Below, one piece after another: positions 9,112-17,893 of a DNA stretch of 64,000 nt; the first letter of the stretch is position 1, and each line of letters begins with the position of its first letter. The position numbers and the translations under genes are program-made. Under the pieces are notes generated by a model. That model did not search any database. It saw only the letters and a list, made by a program, of their open reading frames with translations, and was not told the DNA's origin. Source of the DNA: UBA5287 sp041672395 (GTDB lineage: Bacteria > Bacteroidota > Bacteroidia > Bacteroidales > Dysgonomonadaceae); contig JBAYZS010000007.1 of NCBI GenBank assembly GCA_041672395.1, positions 1 through 64,000 on the forward strand, written 5' to 3'.

Positions 9112-9119
9112 CAAATATA
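9112..9119 (-). promoter_or_regulatory. -7 box upstream of the GH92 operon
   Basis: TATATTTG on the minus strand matches TAnnTTTG. It would start transcription about 17 bases before the ATG at 9088. No clear -33 element is seen. Confidence 0.4.
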
Positions 9120-9188
9120 CTATATTATTTATGATTCATTCCCCATAACTAATAAAAAACGGTAATAAATACACCTAAAACAAAAAAA

Positions 9189-9219
9189 ATCCCGGATCAT
9201 AATAAAATGATTCCGGGAT
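9189..9219 (-). terminator. terminator of rpsP
   Basis: On the minus strand an ATCCCGGAATCAT arm (9207-9219) pairs with ATGATCCGGGAT (9189-9200) with one bulged base and a 6-base loop, followed by a run of eight T. It lies 22 bp past the rpsP stop. Confidence 0.85.
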
Positions 9220-9240
9220 AATATATTTGATCTAAAAAAG

Positions 9241-9891
9241 TTATTCTGCTTTTGCTTCTTTAGGTTCTTCAGCTTTAACTTCTTCGATTGCAGGAGCTTT
9301 TTCTGCAGGAGTTTCCTCAACAACAGGAGCCTCAGCAACAACGGGAGCTTCTTCAGCTACAGGAGCTTCCTCAACAGCGGGAGCTTCAGCGGCTTTTTTT
9401 GCTGCTAATTCAGCAGCTTTTTCAGCTTCAAGTTCAGCTTTTTTCTTGTTCAACTCGTCTGTACGAGCTTTATTTACTTCTTTTTCGGCATCTAAGCGAG
9501 CTTTTTCATCAGCACGAGATTTCTCGTCTTCATTGCTCTTATAAGATTGAACAGCTTGTTGTTTGTTATTTTTCCAAGCATCGAATCTTTTTTCAGCCTC
9601 AGCTAAGTCGAATGAACCTTTTGACACACCACCAAGTAGATGCTTTTTCATTAAAACACCCTCGTCTGAGAGAATGTTACGAACAGTGTCAGATGGTTGT
9701 GCACCAGTTTGCAGCCAATACAAAGCCCTGTCGAAATCTAAAGTGATTGTAGCAGGATTAGTGTTCGGATTATATGAACCTATCCTTTCAATATACTTTC
9801 CATCTCGTGGAGCCCTGCTATCTGCAACGATGATCTGATAGAATGGGTAATTTTTACGACCCCTTCTTTGTAAACGAAGTTTTGTTGCCAT
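9241..9891 (-). CDS. rpsP: 30S ribosomal protein S16 with long acidic C-terminal extension
   Basis: Ribosomal protein S16, a structural component of the small subunit. Residues 1-80 are the conserved domain (MATKLRLQRRGRKN, YPFYQIIVADSRAPRDG, IERIGSYNP, DRALYWLQTGAQPSDTVRNIL). After about residue 110 the protein continues for another hundred residues of Lys/Glu/Ala-rich, predicted helical or disordered sequence, ending in EAPV/EEAP/AEAP repeats; total length is 216, against 80-90 in most bacteria. Long tails are usual in Bacteroidota S16. The gene stands alone between its own promoter and terminator. The tail's function is unknown. Confidence 0.97.
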   Translation of the reverse strand: MATKLRLQRRGRKNYPFYQIIVADSRAPRDGKYIERIGSYNPNTNPATITLDFDRALYWLQTGAQPSDTVRNILSDEGVLMKKHLLGGVSKGSFDLAEAEKRFDAWKNNKQQAVQSYKSNEDEKSRADEKARLDAEKEVNKARTDELNKKKAELEAEKAAELAAKKAAEAPAVEEAPVAEEAPVVAEAPVVEETPAEKAPAIEEVKAEEPKEAKAE

Positions 9892-9935
9892 TTAGTCTTT
9901 TAATTTAATAGTTGGACATTTTGTATTTGAGGGTG

Positions 9936-9943
9936 CAAAGATA
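9936..9943 (-). promoter_or_regulatory. -7 box of rpsP
   Basis: TATCTTTG on the minus strand, a perfect TAnnTTTG, 45 bp upstream of the rpsP ATG. The -33 region is only T-rich. Confidence 0.55.
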
Positions 9944-10150
9944 AAGAAAATTTTTAGATAAATAAAACGAATCGAGCTTATTTTCATTTTCTTTTTCAAA
10001 GAGGCAAACAATTAAAATGAAAACGGTTTTTTTTGGTAATAAAAGCTTACCTTTTTGATAAAACTAACTTATGTTCTCAGTAATACAAACGTACTTTTTA
10101 AATAAAATAAACACTATAAATTACGTTTTTTTAACGATGAACTATTATCT

Positions 10151-10194
10151 GATAGCTCTCATGATGCTCCCACCCTCCTCTCACTATGCTCTCA
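10151..10194 (-). repeat. 11-bp phased tandem repeat, four units (array 1)
   Basis: Read on the minus strand: TGAGAGCATAG, TGAGAGGAGGG, TGGGAGCATCA, TGAGAGCTATC, back to back at exactly 11-bp spacing, with a degenerate fifth unit at 10195-10205. The consensus is TGRGAGCATRG. The same unit recurs at 28276-28341. Confidence 0.75.
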
Positions 10195-10242
10195 CTAAAA
10201 TGCATCTTAATCTTCATAACTTAATTAACAATGCTTAACCAT

Positions 10243-10280
10243 AATAAGAGAGGGCTACCGTATAGTTGCCCTCTCTTATT
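10243..10280 (-). terminator. terminator of the secreted hypothetical gene
   Basis: A perfect 13-bp stem (AATAAGAGAGGGC at 10243-10255, GCCCTCTCTTATT at 10268-10280) with a 12-base loop, 46 bp past the stop at 10327. Confidence 0.8.
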
Positions 10281-10326
10281 TGTTTTATATAGCTGCTGCT
10301 AAAGAATTAAATCAATAGCTGTTCAT

Positions 10327-10923
10327 TTATTTCTTCTTATTCTTTTCGTATTGTTTTTGGATATTCTTATTCCTTTTATCAATTTCACGTACAATTTTTT
10401 TGTCTTCCTTATAAATCTTTATTAGTCCTTTAGAAGAAGGTCCATGCATATAAAGGTCATTATCAAATATTATACGATTCCTGCGTGCAATCCTGGGATC
10501 AGGATTTCTTGAGTAGTCTTTGTAAACATCTTTCCAATATTTGTTTTTGCTACTCATCATGGCCTTCATACGATGAAACTCTGCAGATCCGGGCTTAATT
10601 CCATATCGTTTTGCTACAGCTCCCCAACCACGACCGTTATTTCCTCCGTCATAAATATCTAAAACATCAAATACGGGTACTCCAAAAAGGTAACTTATTT
10701 CAAGACCTAATGTTACATTGCCCCAATTTCGTCCGTATCCATCAAAAAGTTGAAACAGGATTGTCTGAGGTATACCATAATGATTTTGATACAAATTTAC
10801 AATCTGATTATCGTCGTATCTCCTCGAATATCTGTTTATTGAGTTTTCAAAAGTGATATAATTCTGGGCAAATACTCCTACTGATACAACTAAAACAGCG
10901 AATGCTAAAAATAACTTTTTCAT
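10327..10923 (-). CDS. secreted hypothetical protein
   Basis: A 198-residue protein with a Sec signal peptide (MKKLFLAFAVLVVSVGVFAQ), so it is periplasmic or secreted. I recognise no family. The middle carries QNHYGIPQTILFQLFDGYGRNWGNVTLGLEISYLFGVPVF-type sequence, split here as FDGYGRNWGN and GRGWGAVAKRYGIKPGS, suggesting a small alpha-helical domain that repeats a G-x-x-W-G motif. The last 40 residues are very Lys-rich (KRNKNIQKQYEKNKKK), perhaps for binding anionic surfaces or nucleic acid. It has its own terminator and lies 116 bp downstream of aroC. Confidence 0.7.
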   Translation of the reverse strand: MKKLFLAFAVLVVSVGVFAQNYITFENSINRYSRRYDDNQIVNLYQNHYGIPQTILFQLFDGYGRNWGNVTLGLEISYLFGVPVFDVLDIYDGGNNGRGWGAVAKRYGIKPGSAEFHRMKAMMSSKNKYWKDVYKDYSRNPDPRIARRNRIIFDNDLYMHGPSSKGLIKIYKEDKKIVREIDKRNKNIQKQYEKNKKK

Positions 10924-11039
10924 AATCGTCTTTTTTTGAATGTCCTTTGTCTGATAGACTGTTTAAAAGAGAAGTGGTTTAATTGTCAAATAAACATGAT
11001 GGATACTTCAAAATAGACTCATCAAAATTAAACTAGAAC

Positions 11040-12107
11040 TCACTTCTGAGTTTTTGCTAGTAAATAATAATCCATGATTGTCATTGCGGCCATCGCCTCA
11101 ACAATGGGAACAGCACGCGGAAGCACACATGCATCATGGCGACCTCTTGCTTTGATAGTGGCATCTTTACCATGAATATCAACGGTTTGCTGCTCCATTA
11201 AAATGGTTGAAACGGGTTTAAAAGCGACTCTAAAATAAATGTCCTGACCGTTTGAGATTCCTGCTTGTATGCCGCCTGAATAGTTTGTACGGGTATTTAT
11301 CTTTCCGTTATCGTCGTAAAAAAAGTCGTTTATTTCTGATCCGCGATGATTTACATCAAATCCCATCCCGTATTCAAAGCCTTTCACGGCATTGATACTT
11401 AGCATGGACGATCCTAAAGCGGCATGGAGCTTTCCAAATACGGGCTCGCCTAATCCTACGGGAACGCCTTTGATGACACAGGTAATGACTCCGCCAATGG
11501 TGTCGCCTTTGGACTTGACTTCCTGAATGAGGTCTATCATTTCTTGGGCTTTCGCGGGATCAGGACAACGGACGGGCGTGGATTCTATTGAAGATAAATC
11601 GTACTTCTTATAATCTTTGTCTAATTTAATACTTCCAACTTCAGACGTATAAGCAACTACTTCTATATCTGATCTTTTAAGATAGAGCTTGGCTATTGCG
11701 CCTCCAACTACGCGTGAAATTGTTTCTCTTGCAGAGGAACGACCGCCGCCCCTGTAATCGCGAATACCATATTTCTGAGAATATGTGTAATCGGCATGCG
11801 ATGGACGATAGACTTCCTTCAAATTATCGTAATCGGACGAATGCTGATTCTCGTTATTAATGATGAAACCAATTGGGGTCCCGGTCGATTTACCTTCAAA
11901 AATACCGGACAAAAACTGAACTGTGTCTGACTCTTTTCTGGGGGTGGTTATTCTTGATTGACCGGGACGACGACGATCTAACTCGTTTTGAATAAACTCC
12001 AAATCCATTTCTAAACCTGAGGGACAACCGTCTATTACACCGCCAACAGCCTCTCCATGCGATTCACCAAATGATGTTAACCTATATAAATTGCCGAAAG
12101 TATTCAT
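11040..12107 (-). CDS. aroC: chorismate synthase
   Basis: Chorismate synthase, the last step of the shikimate pathway (EPSP to chorismate, using reduced FMN), cytoplasmic. Family signatures: MNTFGNLYRLTSFGESHG at the start, RRRPGQSRITTPRKE, the YRGGGRSSARET stretch and GRHDACVLPRAVPIVEAM near the C-terminus. I chose the ATG at 12107 because the family normally begins MNTFG; an in-frame ATG at 12116 would add three residues. It is the last gene of a minus-strand run that begins with topoisomerase IV A, separated from slyD by a strong hairpin. Confidence 0.96.
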   Translation of the reverse strand: MNTFGNLYRLTSFGESHGEAVGGVIDGCPSGLEMDLEFIQNELDRRRPGQSRITTPRKESDTVQFLSGIFEGKSTGTPIGFIINNENQHSSDYDNLKEVYRPSHADYTYSQKYGIRDYRGGGRSSARETISRVVGGAIAKLYLKRSDIEVVAYTSEVGSIKLDKDYKKYDLSSIESTPVRCPDPAKAQEMIDLIQEVKSKGDTIGGVITCVIKGVPVGLGEPVFGKLHAALGSSMLSINAVKGFEYGMGFDVNHRGSEINDFFYDDNGKINTRTNYSGGIQAGISNGQDIYFRVAFKPVSTILMEQQTVDIHGKDATIKARGRHDACVLPRAVPIVEAMAAMTIMDYYLLAKTQK

Positions 12108-12124
12108 ATCATACATTTATAAAT

Positions 12125-12150
12125 AAAGGCAAAGATAAGTCTTTGCCTTT
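12125..12150. terminator. hairpin between slyD and aroC
   Basis: A perfect 11-bp stem (AAAGGCAAAGA at 12125-12135, TCTTTGCCTTT at 12140-12150) with a 4-base loop in the 71-bp gap. The minus-strand T-run is short. The stem contains TATCTTTG (12130-12137), a perfect -7 box for aroC, so the element could end the slyD message, start the aroC message, or both. Confidence 0.55.
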
Positions 12151-12178
12151 AAAGTTAATATTTTATTTGTGATAGTTA

Positions 12179-12787
12179 TCATTTGCAACCGCCGCTGCCG
12201 CATCCGCATTCTTTTTCACCGGTGCTGCAACCACATTCCACTTCATCATCTCCGCTTCCACAACCACATTCGTCTGAACCACAACCACAACCACCACCGC
12301 CTGCAGTGAAGAGAGCGGCAATTTCTTCGACTGATGCTTCTCGTACACCCAAAACAGAGCCCTTGAAATGCATTACTTCTCCTGATAATGGATGATTGAA
12401 ATCCATTGTTACGACACTGTCTGATACAGAAACAACGGAACCCATAATCTGATTGCCCATCGTATCCATCATTGGTAACATGTTGCCTTCAAAAAGCATT
12501 TCATTATCGACTTTTCCGTCAATCTCGAATATATTTATTGGTAGATCTATTATCTTTTCATCTTCATATTCACCATATCCTTGCTCGGGAGTGAGAGTAA
12601 ACATGAATTCTTCGCCTTCTTCTAAACCACCAATGTTACGCTCAAATGCCTCTAACATGGAATTTGTTCCATATATGAATTCAAGGGGCTTTTCTTTTGT
12701 GGCACGCTCCATCAGTTCAAGTTCTTCACCTTCGCCTACATTCAGATCATATTCTAATGTGACGTACTTGTTAGTTTCAATTTTCAT
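12179..12787 (-). CDS. slyD: SlyD-type FKBP peptidyl-prolyl isomerase with Cys-rich metal-binding tail
   Basis: A 202-residue cytoplasmic peptidyl-prolyl cis-trans isomerase/chaperone of the SlyD subclass. The FKBP part (LEYDLNVGEGEELE, PLEFIYGTNSMLEAFE, LTPEQGYGEY) is interrupted by the insert-in-flap domain (about 65-130), then closes with MDFNHPLSGEVMHFKG. The C-terminus after GGGG is a tail of four CGC motifs plus a final Cys: nine cysteines in about 36 residues and no His, unlike the His-rich tail of E. coli SlyD. A role in nickel or other thiophilic metal handling is likely from family knowledge. It is 71 bp from malY/patB upstream. Confidence 0.92.
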   Translation of the reverse strand: MKIETNKYVTLEYDLNVGEGEELELMERATKEKPLEFIYGTNSMLEAFERNIGGLEEGEEFMFTLTPEQGYGEYEDEKIIDLPINIFEIDGKVDNEMLFEGNMLPMMDTMGNQIMGSVVSVSDSVVTMDFNHPLSGEVMHFKGSVLGVREASVEEIAALFTAGGGGCGCGSDECGCGSGDDEVECGCSTGEKECGCGSGGCK

Positions 12788-12858
12788 TTTCTGTTATTAT
12801 ATATTTGAGTATAAAAGTACAACATATCTTTTATTCAACAATGCTTCATTAAAATAGT

Positions 12859-14031
12859 TTATGCTTTGATTGCATTTTTAAGGTTGTCCATTGCTTTTTC
12901 AAGCACTTTGCGAGATACTCCAACATTTAGTCGCATAAAACCGGACCCGTTTTCGCCAAACATGGCGCCGTTGTTCAAAACCAGATTGGCCTTTTCAACA
13001 AACAGTGCGTCAAGGGCTTTGGAGGATAAGTTGAGTGCGCGACAATCAAGCCAGACTAAAAAAGAGGATTGAGGCTTTAATACCTTAATTTGGGGGATGT
13101 GATTATTCATATAATCTGCCACAAAATCTATGTTTCCCTGAACATATACAAGTAATTCTTCCAACCAATCTTCACAGGAAGTATAAGCAACCTGGGTGGC
13201 GGTATAGGCAAAAATGGTCCCTGAATTCAATTCGCGTGGGGACAAATAATTGAGGTATCGCTTCCTAATTGCTTCATTTTCAATAACGGAGAACGAACTG
13301 ACAATTCCAGCAATATTGAATGTTTTACTAGGAGCCATTAATGTGATATTGTTTTGCATTGCTTTTTCTGACACTGTACTAAAAGGTACGTGTTTGAATC
13401 CGTTCAGTGCTAAATCACAATGTATTTCGTCTGAAATCACCAAGATATTGTTGTCGTGACAAATCTCTGCTAATTCTTCTAATTCTTCTTTCGTCCAAAC
13501 TATTCCTCCTGGATTGTGAGGATTACACAAAACCAGCACTTTAGCGGTTCTTTGTTCAGCTATTTTCCTCAAACCATCAAAATCCATCTTATAATTACCG
13601 TCCTCATAAATTAAAGGATTATCGACCAATGTTCTTTGCAGACCTTTGATTACAAATCTAAACATATGGTAAACAGGTGTTTGTATGATCACCTCATCTC
13701 CTTTTTCGGTAAATTCATCTATCGCAAAAGCTAAACCTTTTACTACACCGGGAACAAATGTGATCATTTCCTTTAAAACTGACCATTGGTGCCTGCGACT
13801 CAACCAGCTAATTATGGAATCGTAATATTCTATATTTGCGGTAGTGTAACCAAAAACACCATGAGCGACTCTTTCTTGCAGCGCCTTAGTTATTGCTGGG
13901 GGCGACAAGAAATCCATGTCGGCAACCCATAATGGAATCAAATCATCGCGACCATATTGTTCTTTCAACACATCCAATTTTACTGCATGTGTATTTCTGC
14001 GGTCAATGATTTCATCAAAATTATATTTCAT
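12859..14031 (-). CDS. patB: MalY/PatB-type cystathionine beta-lyase (PLP)
   Basis: A 390-residue PLP enzyme of aminotransferase fold type I, MalY/PatB subgroup, which cleaves C-S bonds of cystathionine or cysteine conjugates. Marks: PLWVADMDF near residue 34-42, GVFGYT, CNPHNPGG at 169-176, SDEIHCDL at 200-207 and the Schiff-base lysine in APSKTFNIAG (Lys236). The C-terminus ends with FMRLNVGVSR. It sits 9 bp downstream of the DUF3316 gene, in an apparent operon. Natural substrate (cystathionine, cysteine or cystine) is not decided by sequence. Confidence 0.9.
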   Translation of the reverse strand: MKYNFDEIIDRRNTHAVKLDVLKEQYGRDDLIPLWVADMDFLSPPAITKALQERVAHGVFGYTTANIEYYDSIISWLSRRHQWSVLKEMITFVPGVVKGLAFAIDEFTEKGDEVIIQTPVYHMFRFVIKGLQRTLVDNPLIYEDGNYKMDFDGLRKIAEQRTAKVLVLCNPHNPGGIVWTKEELEELAEICHDNNILVISDEIHCDLALNGFKHVPFSTVSEKAMQNNITLMAPSKTFNIAGIVSSFSVIENEAIRKRYLNYLSPRELNSGTIFAYTATQVAYTSCEDWLEELLVYVQGNIDFVADYMNNHIPQIKVLKPQSSFLVWLDCRALNLSSKALDALFVEKANLVLNNGAMFGENGSGFMRLNVGVSRKVLEKAMDNLKNAIKA

Positions 14032-14040
14032 CTTATTAAA

Positions 14041-14871
14041 TTAATAATAAACACTGCTTGCACGACTCACGTTTCTACCGCCTAAATTCATTGATTCAAA
14101 AACCAGTCCAACCATCAATTGGTGAGAATTAATTTTGGTGATCAATGAGTTTACATCTGTTTTATAGTAATCTCCGAGATAACCGAGGCGTACCGTAATT
14201 TTTTTTAATGGATAATCCACTGTAAAATAGTTGCGCAACGCTAGTTGGTTGTGAAATGATGCTAAGTTAATGACTCCTTTGCTGTTTCCTAATGAGAATA
14301 TCTCATAATAGGAATGACCGTATTCGGGCGAAAAGAACATGCCTAAAAAAGGTGATCCCAGCTGCCATCGGAAAGTGAACTTTTTCCAATTGTAGAATGC
14401 CATAACATTGACATTCAGATTTGTAGATACTTTTATAGAACCTGAATTGTTTGTATTTCTTTCATTGTAAATGCCGCCCACTGATAAATCCCAACCGCCA
14501 CCGCCCAACAACCTGAAATTGGGTGTTTCAATTATTGGGTAATATCCATTGAGATCGTAAACCACATTACCATAATATGCTGATGCTGATTTTGCTGGAT
14601 TTTTTGTCTGAGCAATCTGAATTTCAAATTGTTGCTGTAATAATAACGCTCCATCAAAGTAACGTGTCGCTTTTAAATTCTCGTTCAACAGTGAAAAACT
14701 TGTTCCATTATACTCCAATGGCGAAAGATATGTATCTGTTATATAAGCATTTCCTATTCCGCCCAATGTTGATCGGTTTACCAATTGCGATGCAACATCG
14801 TCTGCTTTTTCTTGCGAAATACAGTTTGCTGCAAAGGGCAAAAGAAGGAAGAATATACACCATTTCTTCAT
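14041..14871 (-). CDS. DUF3316 outer-membrane barrel-like protein
   Basis: A 276-residue protein with a Sec signal (MKKWCIFFLLLPFAANCISQ). The rest is rich in alternating aromatic and polar residues (YWKKFTFRWQLG-type strands, RNYFTVDYPLKKITVRLGYLGDYYKTDV) and ends in SSVYY, an aromatic C-terminus typical of outer-membrane beta-barrels. This resembles the Bacteroidota-specific DUF3316 family. The function is unknown. It lies 14 bp after the topoisomerase gene and 9 bp before patB. Confidence 0.75.
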   Translation of the reverse strand: MKKWCIFFLLLPFAANCISQEKADDVASQLVNRSTLGGIGNAYITDTYLSPLEYNGTSFSLLNENLKATRYFDGALLLQQQFEIQIAQTKNPAKSASAYYGNVVYDLNGYYPIIETPNFRLLGGGGWDLSVGGIYNERNTNNSGSIKVSTNLNVNVMAFYNWKKFTFRWQLGSPFLGMFFSPEYGHSYYEIFSLGNSKGVINLASFHNQLALRNYFTVDYPLKKITVRLGYLGDYYKTDVNSLITKINSHQLMVGLVFESMNLGGRNVSRASSVYY

Positions 14872-14885
14872 TTCATCTTATTTTA

Positions 14886-17600
14886 TCAGTCTTCAAATAA
14901 TTTCATTTGACCGGTTATTTCATCTAATAAATCTGTCTGCGAAATAGCTGAAGAGTCAACTTCTTCTTCATCATCTTCGATATCAATTTCTACTTTTGTT
15001 GAGATGTTTTGTAGTTCATCTTTTACTTCAGGGAAACGGGTTGGCTCTAATTCTTCAACAGTTGCTATATCGAAATTGGAAATTCGTTTGCCTTTTGCTT
15101 TGAAACTCTTTACCGCAATGAACTCTTCTGCATCAATTTCAACAGGCTCACGGAATTCATCGTTACCTCCAAAGATAGCTTTTATAAGAGGATAAACAAC
15201 ATCTGAAATAAAATAAAGGCGTGAATCAGAATTTCCTCCCATAAAATTCGCAGGTTTATCAGAAGCTTCCAATGTAAACCGCTTTAAGTAGGCAAAGTTT
15301 TGATCGGCATCAAAAAGTGCTGCTGTCCATACCTTTTCTTCATCGTATTTTTCAATACGTTCATAATCAGCTGAGAAGTGATTACTTATATCGAAGTTAC
15401 ATGTATAAAAATCTCCGTTCTTATTGATCACCAAGATCTTGTCATCACCCTGAAATTCACCTAAATATACTCCGCGTTCATCATAATTGAGTCGAAGAAC
15501 ATCGGGGTCAAACCAAACTTTTCGTCCGCCTAGTGTTGAAAGCCCCTTGTGCTTAAGTAGGATGCGATGAACCTCAGCTTTTGTGAGTAAATTACCCATC
15601 GACTGGCGTCCCTTGATAGCAATTTCACTGAAATCTTTCTCGAATTGCAAAATACGCAAACGGGGCTTTGGTTTCAACATTACTTTTATTGACTCGGCTT
15701 CACCATTAGGATTCACACTAAAGTAAGCAATTCTTGAACCGGGGTTTCCGCGAGTCAAATCATATTCTTTATCTCGTGTCACCCCTATTACTGCAAATCG
15801 TTTTATATAATGGGGAGATGTTCGTCCGTCTCTATAAATAACATTATAAATTGTTCGCTTATCGTTTCGCTTGAAAACTCCGGCATAAAGTATTCCTTTG
15901 CCGACAAACATTTTCTCGCTCACTTTCACAACCTTATATTTCCCGTCTTTGAAGAATACGATAATATCATCAATATCGGAGCAGCTACAGATAAACTCAT
16001 CTTTTTTCATTCCTGTACCAATAAAACCTTCTTCGCGGTTTACATACAGTTTCTCATTGGCTTCCACCACTTTAGCTGCTTCAATATTCTCAAAACTACG
16101 TATCTCTGTTTTGCGAGGGAAATTCTTTCCGTACTTTTCCTTCAACATTATGTACCACGAGATAGTGTAATCAACCAATGTATCCAAATGATGGTTTACC
16201 TCTTCAATCTCTTCAAGATATCTAGCGATTAATTCTTCTGCTTTGTCGGAATTGAACTTCAGAATACGAGCCATCTTGATTTCCATCAGTCTAAGGATAT
16301 CATCCTTACCAATCTCGCGAATGAAGTTTGGTTTGAATGGTTCAAGTCGCTTGTCAATATGCTTTACAGCAATATCCATGTTCTTGGCATTTTCAAAATC
16401 TGCATCTTTATAAATGCGCTCCTCAATGAAAATCTTTTCCAGTGAAGCAAACAATAAGGCTTCTTGCTTTTCGCTTCGCTCAATTTCAAGTTCCAGCTTA
16501 AGTAAGTCTTTAGTTCTATCAACAGAGGCACAAAGAACATCTTTAACAGTCAGAAAATGGGGCTTATTGTCATCAATAACACAACAGTTTGGATATATAC
16601 TGATTTCACAATCTGTGAAGGCATATAATGCATCGATGGTTTTATCAGACGACGTTCCGGGGGCTAACTGAATATGGATTTCTACATTCTGGGCCGTAAT
16701 ATCATCAACCTTTTTAATCTTGATCTTTCCTTTGTCGTTTGCTCTCAGAATAGACTCCACTAGCGAAGTAGTTGTCCTTCCAAAAGGAACACTGTTTATG
16801 ATCAGGGTTTTGCTATCTAATTTATGAATTGAAGATCGAACTTTAACAGAACCTCCTCTTTCACCATCGTTATACTTTTCAACATCTATTAAACCTCCTG
16901 TCAAGAAATCTGGATATAAAGTAAAATCCTTGTCCTCAAGATAGGCAATTGCTCCATCACAAATTTCATTGAAATTGTGCGGTAATATTTTAGATGAAAG
17001 TCCAACGGCAATACCCTCAGCTCCTTGAGCAAGTAATAACGGAAACTTTACGGGTAATGTTATCGGTTCTTTATTTCGCCCGTCATATGAAGGTTTCCAT
17101 TCCGTGGTTTTTGGATTAAACAAGACCTCTAATGCAAACTTTGACAAGCGTGCCTCAATATATCGTGGAGCTGCAGCACCATCACCGGTCAGCACGTTTC
17201 CCCAGTTTCCCTGACAATCGACAACCAGATCTTTTTGACCTAGTTGAACCAAAGCATCACCTATCGAAGCATCACCATGCGGATGGAACTGCATGGTATT
17301 ACCAATAATATTTGCGACCTTGTTATAGCGACCATCATCTATTCGTTTCATAGAATGCATAATGCGTCGCTGAACTGGCTTCAATCCATCGCCAATATGA
17401 GGTACAGCTCGTTCCAGAATTACGTATGAAGCATAATCCAGAAACCAATCTTGATACATTTTGGGAAGACTTAGCGGTGCATCCTCTGCTACTTTTTGAG
17501 GTATATTAGCATGTGTCGAAAGATTTATATCATCCGACATATATTCTTCATTACCTTCCTCTTTATCCTTTAAATCGTCGTTTATATCGCTTGAAGACAT
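14886..17600 (-). CDS. parC: DNA topoisomerase IV subunit A
   Basis: A 904-residue type IIA topoisomerase A subunit that unlinks daughter chromosomes. The breakage-reunion domain runs from about 45 to 500: ERAVPHIGDGLKPVQRRI, HPHGDASIGDAL (quinolone-resistance region) and AAAPRYIEARL with the catalytic Tyr147. The C-terminal half carries degenerate beta-propeller blades (GRQSMGNLLTKAEVHRI, GDFYTCNFDI) but no clear GyrA box (QRRGGKG), which argues for topoisomerase IV rather than gyrase. The N- and C-terminal ends are acidic (EEYMSDDINL; EIDIEDDEEEVDSS). It heads the minus-strand run DUF3316-patB-slyD-aroC. Confidence 0.9.
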   Translation of the reverse strand: MSSSDINDDLKDKEEGNEEYMSDDINLSTHANIPQKVAEDAPLSLPKMYQDWFLDYASYVILERAVPHIGDGLKPVQRRIMHSMKRIDDGRYNKVANIIGNTMQFHPHGDASIGDALVQLGQKDLVVDCQGNWGNVLTGDGAAAPRYIEARLSKFALEVLFNPKTTEWKPSYDGRNKEPITLPVKFPLLLAQGAEGIAVGLSSKILPHNFNEICDGAIAYLEDKDFTLYPDFLTGGLIDVEKYNDGERGGSVKVRSSIHKLDSKTLIINSVPFGRTTTSLVESILRANDKGKIKIKKVDDITAQNVEIHIQLAPGTSSDKTIDALYAFTDCEISIYPNCCVIDDNKPHFLTVKDVLCASVDRTKDLLKLELEIERSEKQEALLFASLEKIFIEERIYKDADFENAKNMDIAVKHIDKRLEPFKPNFIREIGKDDILRLMEIKMARILKFNSDKAEELIARYLEEIEEVNHHLDTLVDYTISWYIMLKEKYGKNFPRKTEIRSFENIEAAKVVEANEKLYVNREEGFIGTGMKKDEFICSCSDIDDIIVFFKDGKYKVVKVSEKMFVGKGILYAGVFKRNDKRTIYNVIYRDGRTSPHYIKRFAVIGVTRDKEYDLTRGNPGSRIAYFSVNPNGEAESIKVMLKPKPRLRILQFEKDFSEIAIKGRQSMGNLLTKAEVHRILLKHKGLSTLGGRKVWFDPDVLRLNYDERGVYLGEFQGDDKILVINKNGDFYTCNFDISNHFSADYERIEKYDEEKVWTAALFDADQNFAYLKRFTLEASDKPANFMGGNSDSRLYFISDVVYPLIKAIFGGNDEFREPVEIDAEEFIAVKSFKAKGKRISNFDIATVEELEPTRFPEVKDELQNISTKVEIDIEDDEEEVDSSAISQTDLLDEITGQMKLFED

Positions 17601-17893
17601 ATTGTGAATTTGAAATATAGCAAATTGGGCTAAATAACTTTATCTGCCCAAGGTTAAAAAACTCTCAAAAGTAGTGAAAATCGTCCACATTTACAAAAAC
17701 ATGCTGAAAAAGAAAAGCACAAATTCATCATCAATGAGTGATTCATGGCGAAATCAATAATCAATTAATTATATTAAAAAAAGAACCATTATTCATAAAC
17801 TACTTTTTGAAAAAAGTGTTTAACAAATAGAATAAATTATATACTTTTGAATACTATATCAGAATAAATAAACCAATAATGAACTAAATATAT
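17601..17893. other. divergent promoter region between parC and the M48 peptidase
   Basis: A 293-bp AT-rich gap between divergent genes; no gene is visible. A plus-strand -7 box TACTTTTG at 17842-17849 with a weak TTTA 19 bp upstream is the likely start of the peptidase transcript. Confidence 0.5.
17842..17849 (+). promoter_or_regulatory. -7 box of the M48 peptidase gene
   Basis: TACTTTTG matches TAnnTTTG; TTTA at 17819-17822 is at the right distance for a weak -33 element. Confidence 0.45.

Larger units (their letters stand above)
9892..10326. other. 435-bp intergenic region with 11-bp repeats, rpsP promoter and a terminator
   Basis: No gene is seen. From left to right it holds the rpsP -7 box, an AT-rich stretch, four units of an 11-bp phased repeat (10151-10194), and the terminator of the next gene. 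The short frames that cross it have no family features. Confidence 0.7.

Noticed and set aside
9129..9838. Several frames overlapping rpsP on both strands, rich in Leu or Gln
   Set aside because: They are shadows of the low-complexity Lys/Glu/Ala tail of S16.
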